Assembly: GCF_039905635.1 (NCBI RefSeq)
Contig: NZ_CP157000.1
Coordinates: 1,922,001 to 1,986,000 of the forward strand
Source of the DNA: Microbacterium sp. ProA8
GTDB taxonomy: Bacteria > Actinomycetota > Actinomycetes > Actinomycetales > Microbacteriaceae
Reading direction: 5' to 3'
Length of the DNA: 64,000 nt
Below the pieces are notes generated by a model. It was not told the origin of the DNA and ran no database searches. It was given only the letters and a program-made list of their open reading frames with translations. Shown in pieces: positions 63,596 through 64,000 of the stretch (the first letter of the stretch is position 1; the number at the start of each line of letters is the position of its first letter). The translations under genes were made by a program, and so were the position numbers.

Positions 63596-64000
63596 GTGAC
63601 GGACGAAACGGTGGTCGAATCGCCGCCCGCGCTCACCGAACCGCCGACGCACGACCGCACCGCATCGCGCACCGCCGAGTCCCACTCCTCTGCGCCGCAC
63701 GCTGCTGAGCCCCGCATTGCTGAGCCCCACACTGCTGATCCCCACGCCGCGCAGCCCCACAGCGCCGAGCCCCACATCGGCAGCTTCGCCGCGGAGCACC
63801 TGTCGCCCACCTACCCCCAGCGTGCGCCGTGGGGCACGGCGCAGCGCCTGCGCGCGTGGCAGGCCGAGGCGCTCGACCTGTACTTCGGGATGGACGGCCC
63901 CGACGGGCCGGGGGGCGGTCCCCGCGACTTCCTCGCGGCCGCGACGCCCGGCGCCGGCAAGACGACGTTCGCCCTCCGCCTGGCGAGCGAGCTCCTCCGG
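63596..64000 (+). CDS. P-loop helicase-like protein, 5' end only
   Basis: 135 residues to the window edge, GTG start with GGGGGAGG upstream. Residues 1-61 are disordered, including seven five-residue units of the AEPHx type (residues 27-61). The folded part follows: LRAWQAEALDLYFG (Q-motif-like) and Walker A ATPGAGKTTFALRLA. This fits superfamily II DEAD/DEAH-box helicases of actinobacteria. The rest lies beyond the window, so the call is tentative. Confidence 0.75.
   Translation, partial: MTDETVVESPPALTEPPTHDRTASRTAESHSSAPHAAEPRIAEPHTADPHAAQPHSAEPHIGSFAAEHLSPTYPQRAPWGTAQRLRAWQAEALDLYFGMDGPDGPGGGPRDFLAAATPGAGKTTFALRLASELLR
63674..63778 (+). repeat. 15-bp tandem repeat coding AEPHx units
   Basis: Seven in-frame 15-bp units encode AESHS, SAPHA, AEPRI, AEPHT, ADPHA, AQPHS and AEPHI near the N-terminus of the helicase-like gene. 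The 15-bp unit can expand or contract without frameshift. Confidence 0.75.

Noticed and set aside
63392..63799. N-terminal extension of the SGNH hydrolase and a separate repeat-coding minus-strand frame (63556-63810)
   Set aside because: Both are antisense to the AEPHx repeat of the helicase-like gene; the repetitive appearance comes from that repeat. GGAGG supports ATG 63391.

Overview
This is a high-GC (about 70%) actinobacterial chromosome segment, most likely from Microbacteriaceae and close to Microbacterium. The lineage call rests on RbpA, OpcA, an actinobacterial pentose-phosphate operon, a heme O/heme A synthase pair flanking that operon and the suf genes, the divergent glgC/glgA pair, and a leucine-degradation cluster laid out like that of mycobacteria. 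Nearly all of the window is core chromosome. I see no tRNA or rRNA genes, CRISPR array, insertion sequence, prophage or integrase.

Layout. 1-356: 3' part of rbpA. 519-8718 (minus): pentose-phosphate/glycolysis operon tkt-tal-pgi-zwf-opcA-pgl. 9052-13267: ctaB, a DGPF protein with an ECF sigma factor, a small membrane protein and ctaA. 13526-17607: suf operon (sufB, sufD, Rieske ferredoxin, sufC, sufT). 17621-21605: SDR/MerR divergent pair, a MalY/PatB aminotransferase and an MFS exporter. 21705-26639: siderophore-iron uptake (binding protein, two permeases, ATPase, siderophore-interacting protein) with iron-box-like sites upstream. 26816-31580: BioY, an acyltransferase, a two-component system and a DedA protein. 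31761-37908: ABC-F ATPase, SURF1, small membrane proteins, FabG, a hydrolase and SerB. 37952-41233: glgC/glgA and a lone ABC ATPase. 41355-45474: L31 type B, an exonuclease, a hydrolase, CGNR and Lrp regulators and an EamA exporter.

45646-58236 is the main catabolic region. It holds branched-chain 2-oxoacid dehydrogenase (E1 alpha, E1 beta, E2), a Tat-exported phosphoesterase, a TetR repressor, then methylcrotonyl-CoA carboxylase (beta, alpha), an acyl-CoA dehydrogenase, a MaoC hydratase and a CitE-like lyase. Together they form a nearly complete leucine degradation route, probably controlled by the adjacent Lrp and TetR proteins. 58218-64000 carries housekeeping and accessory enzymes (histidine phosphatase, sirtuin, methyltransferases, SDR, SGNH hydrolase) and the 5' end of a P-loop helicase-like gene.

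Three DNA-level patterns stand out. First, an 86-bp element occurs twice between convergent genes. Its stem arms differ between copies but stay complementary, which is covariation. Second, about sixteen genes have a TANNNT hexamer placed 6-8 nt before the start codon, the geometry of leaderless transcripts. In three of them the TAG stop codon of the upstream gene supplies the first three bases of that hexamer. Third, perfect or near-perfect dyads sit next to the MerR, Lrp and TetR genes, which makes their likely operators unusually clear.
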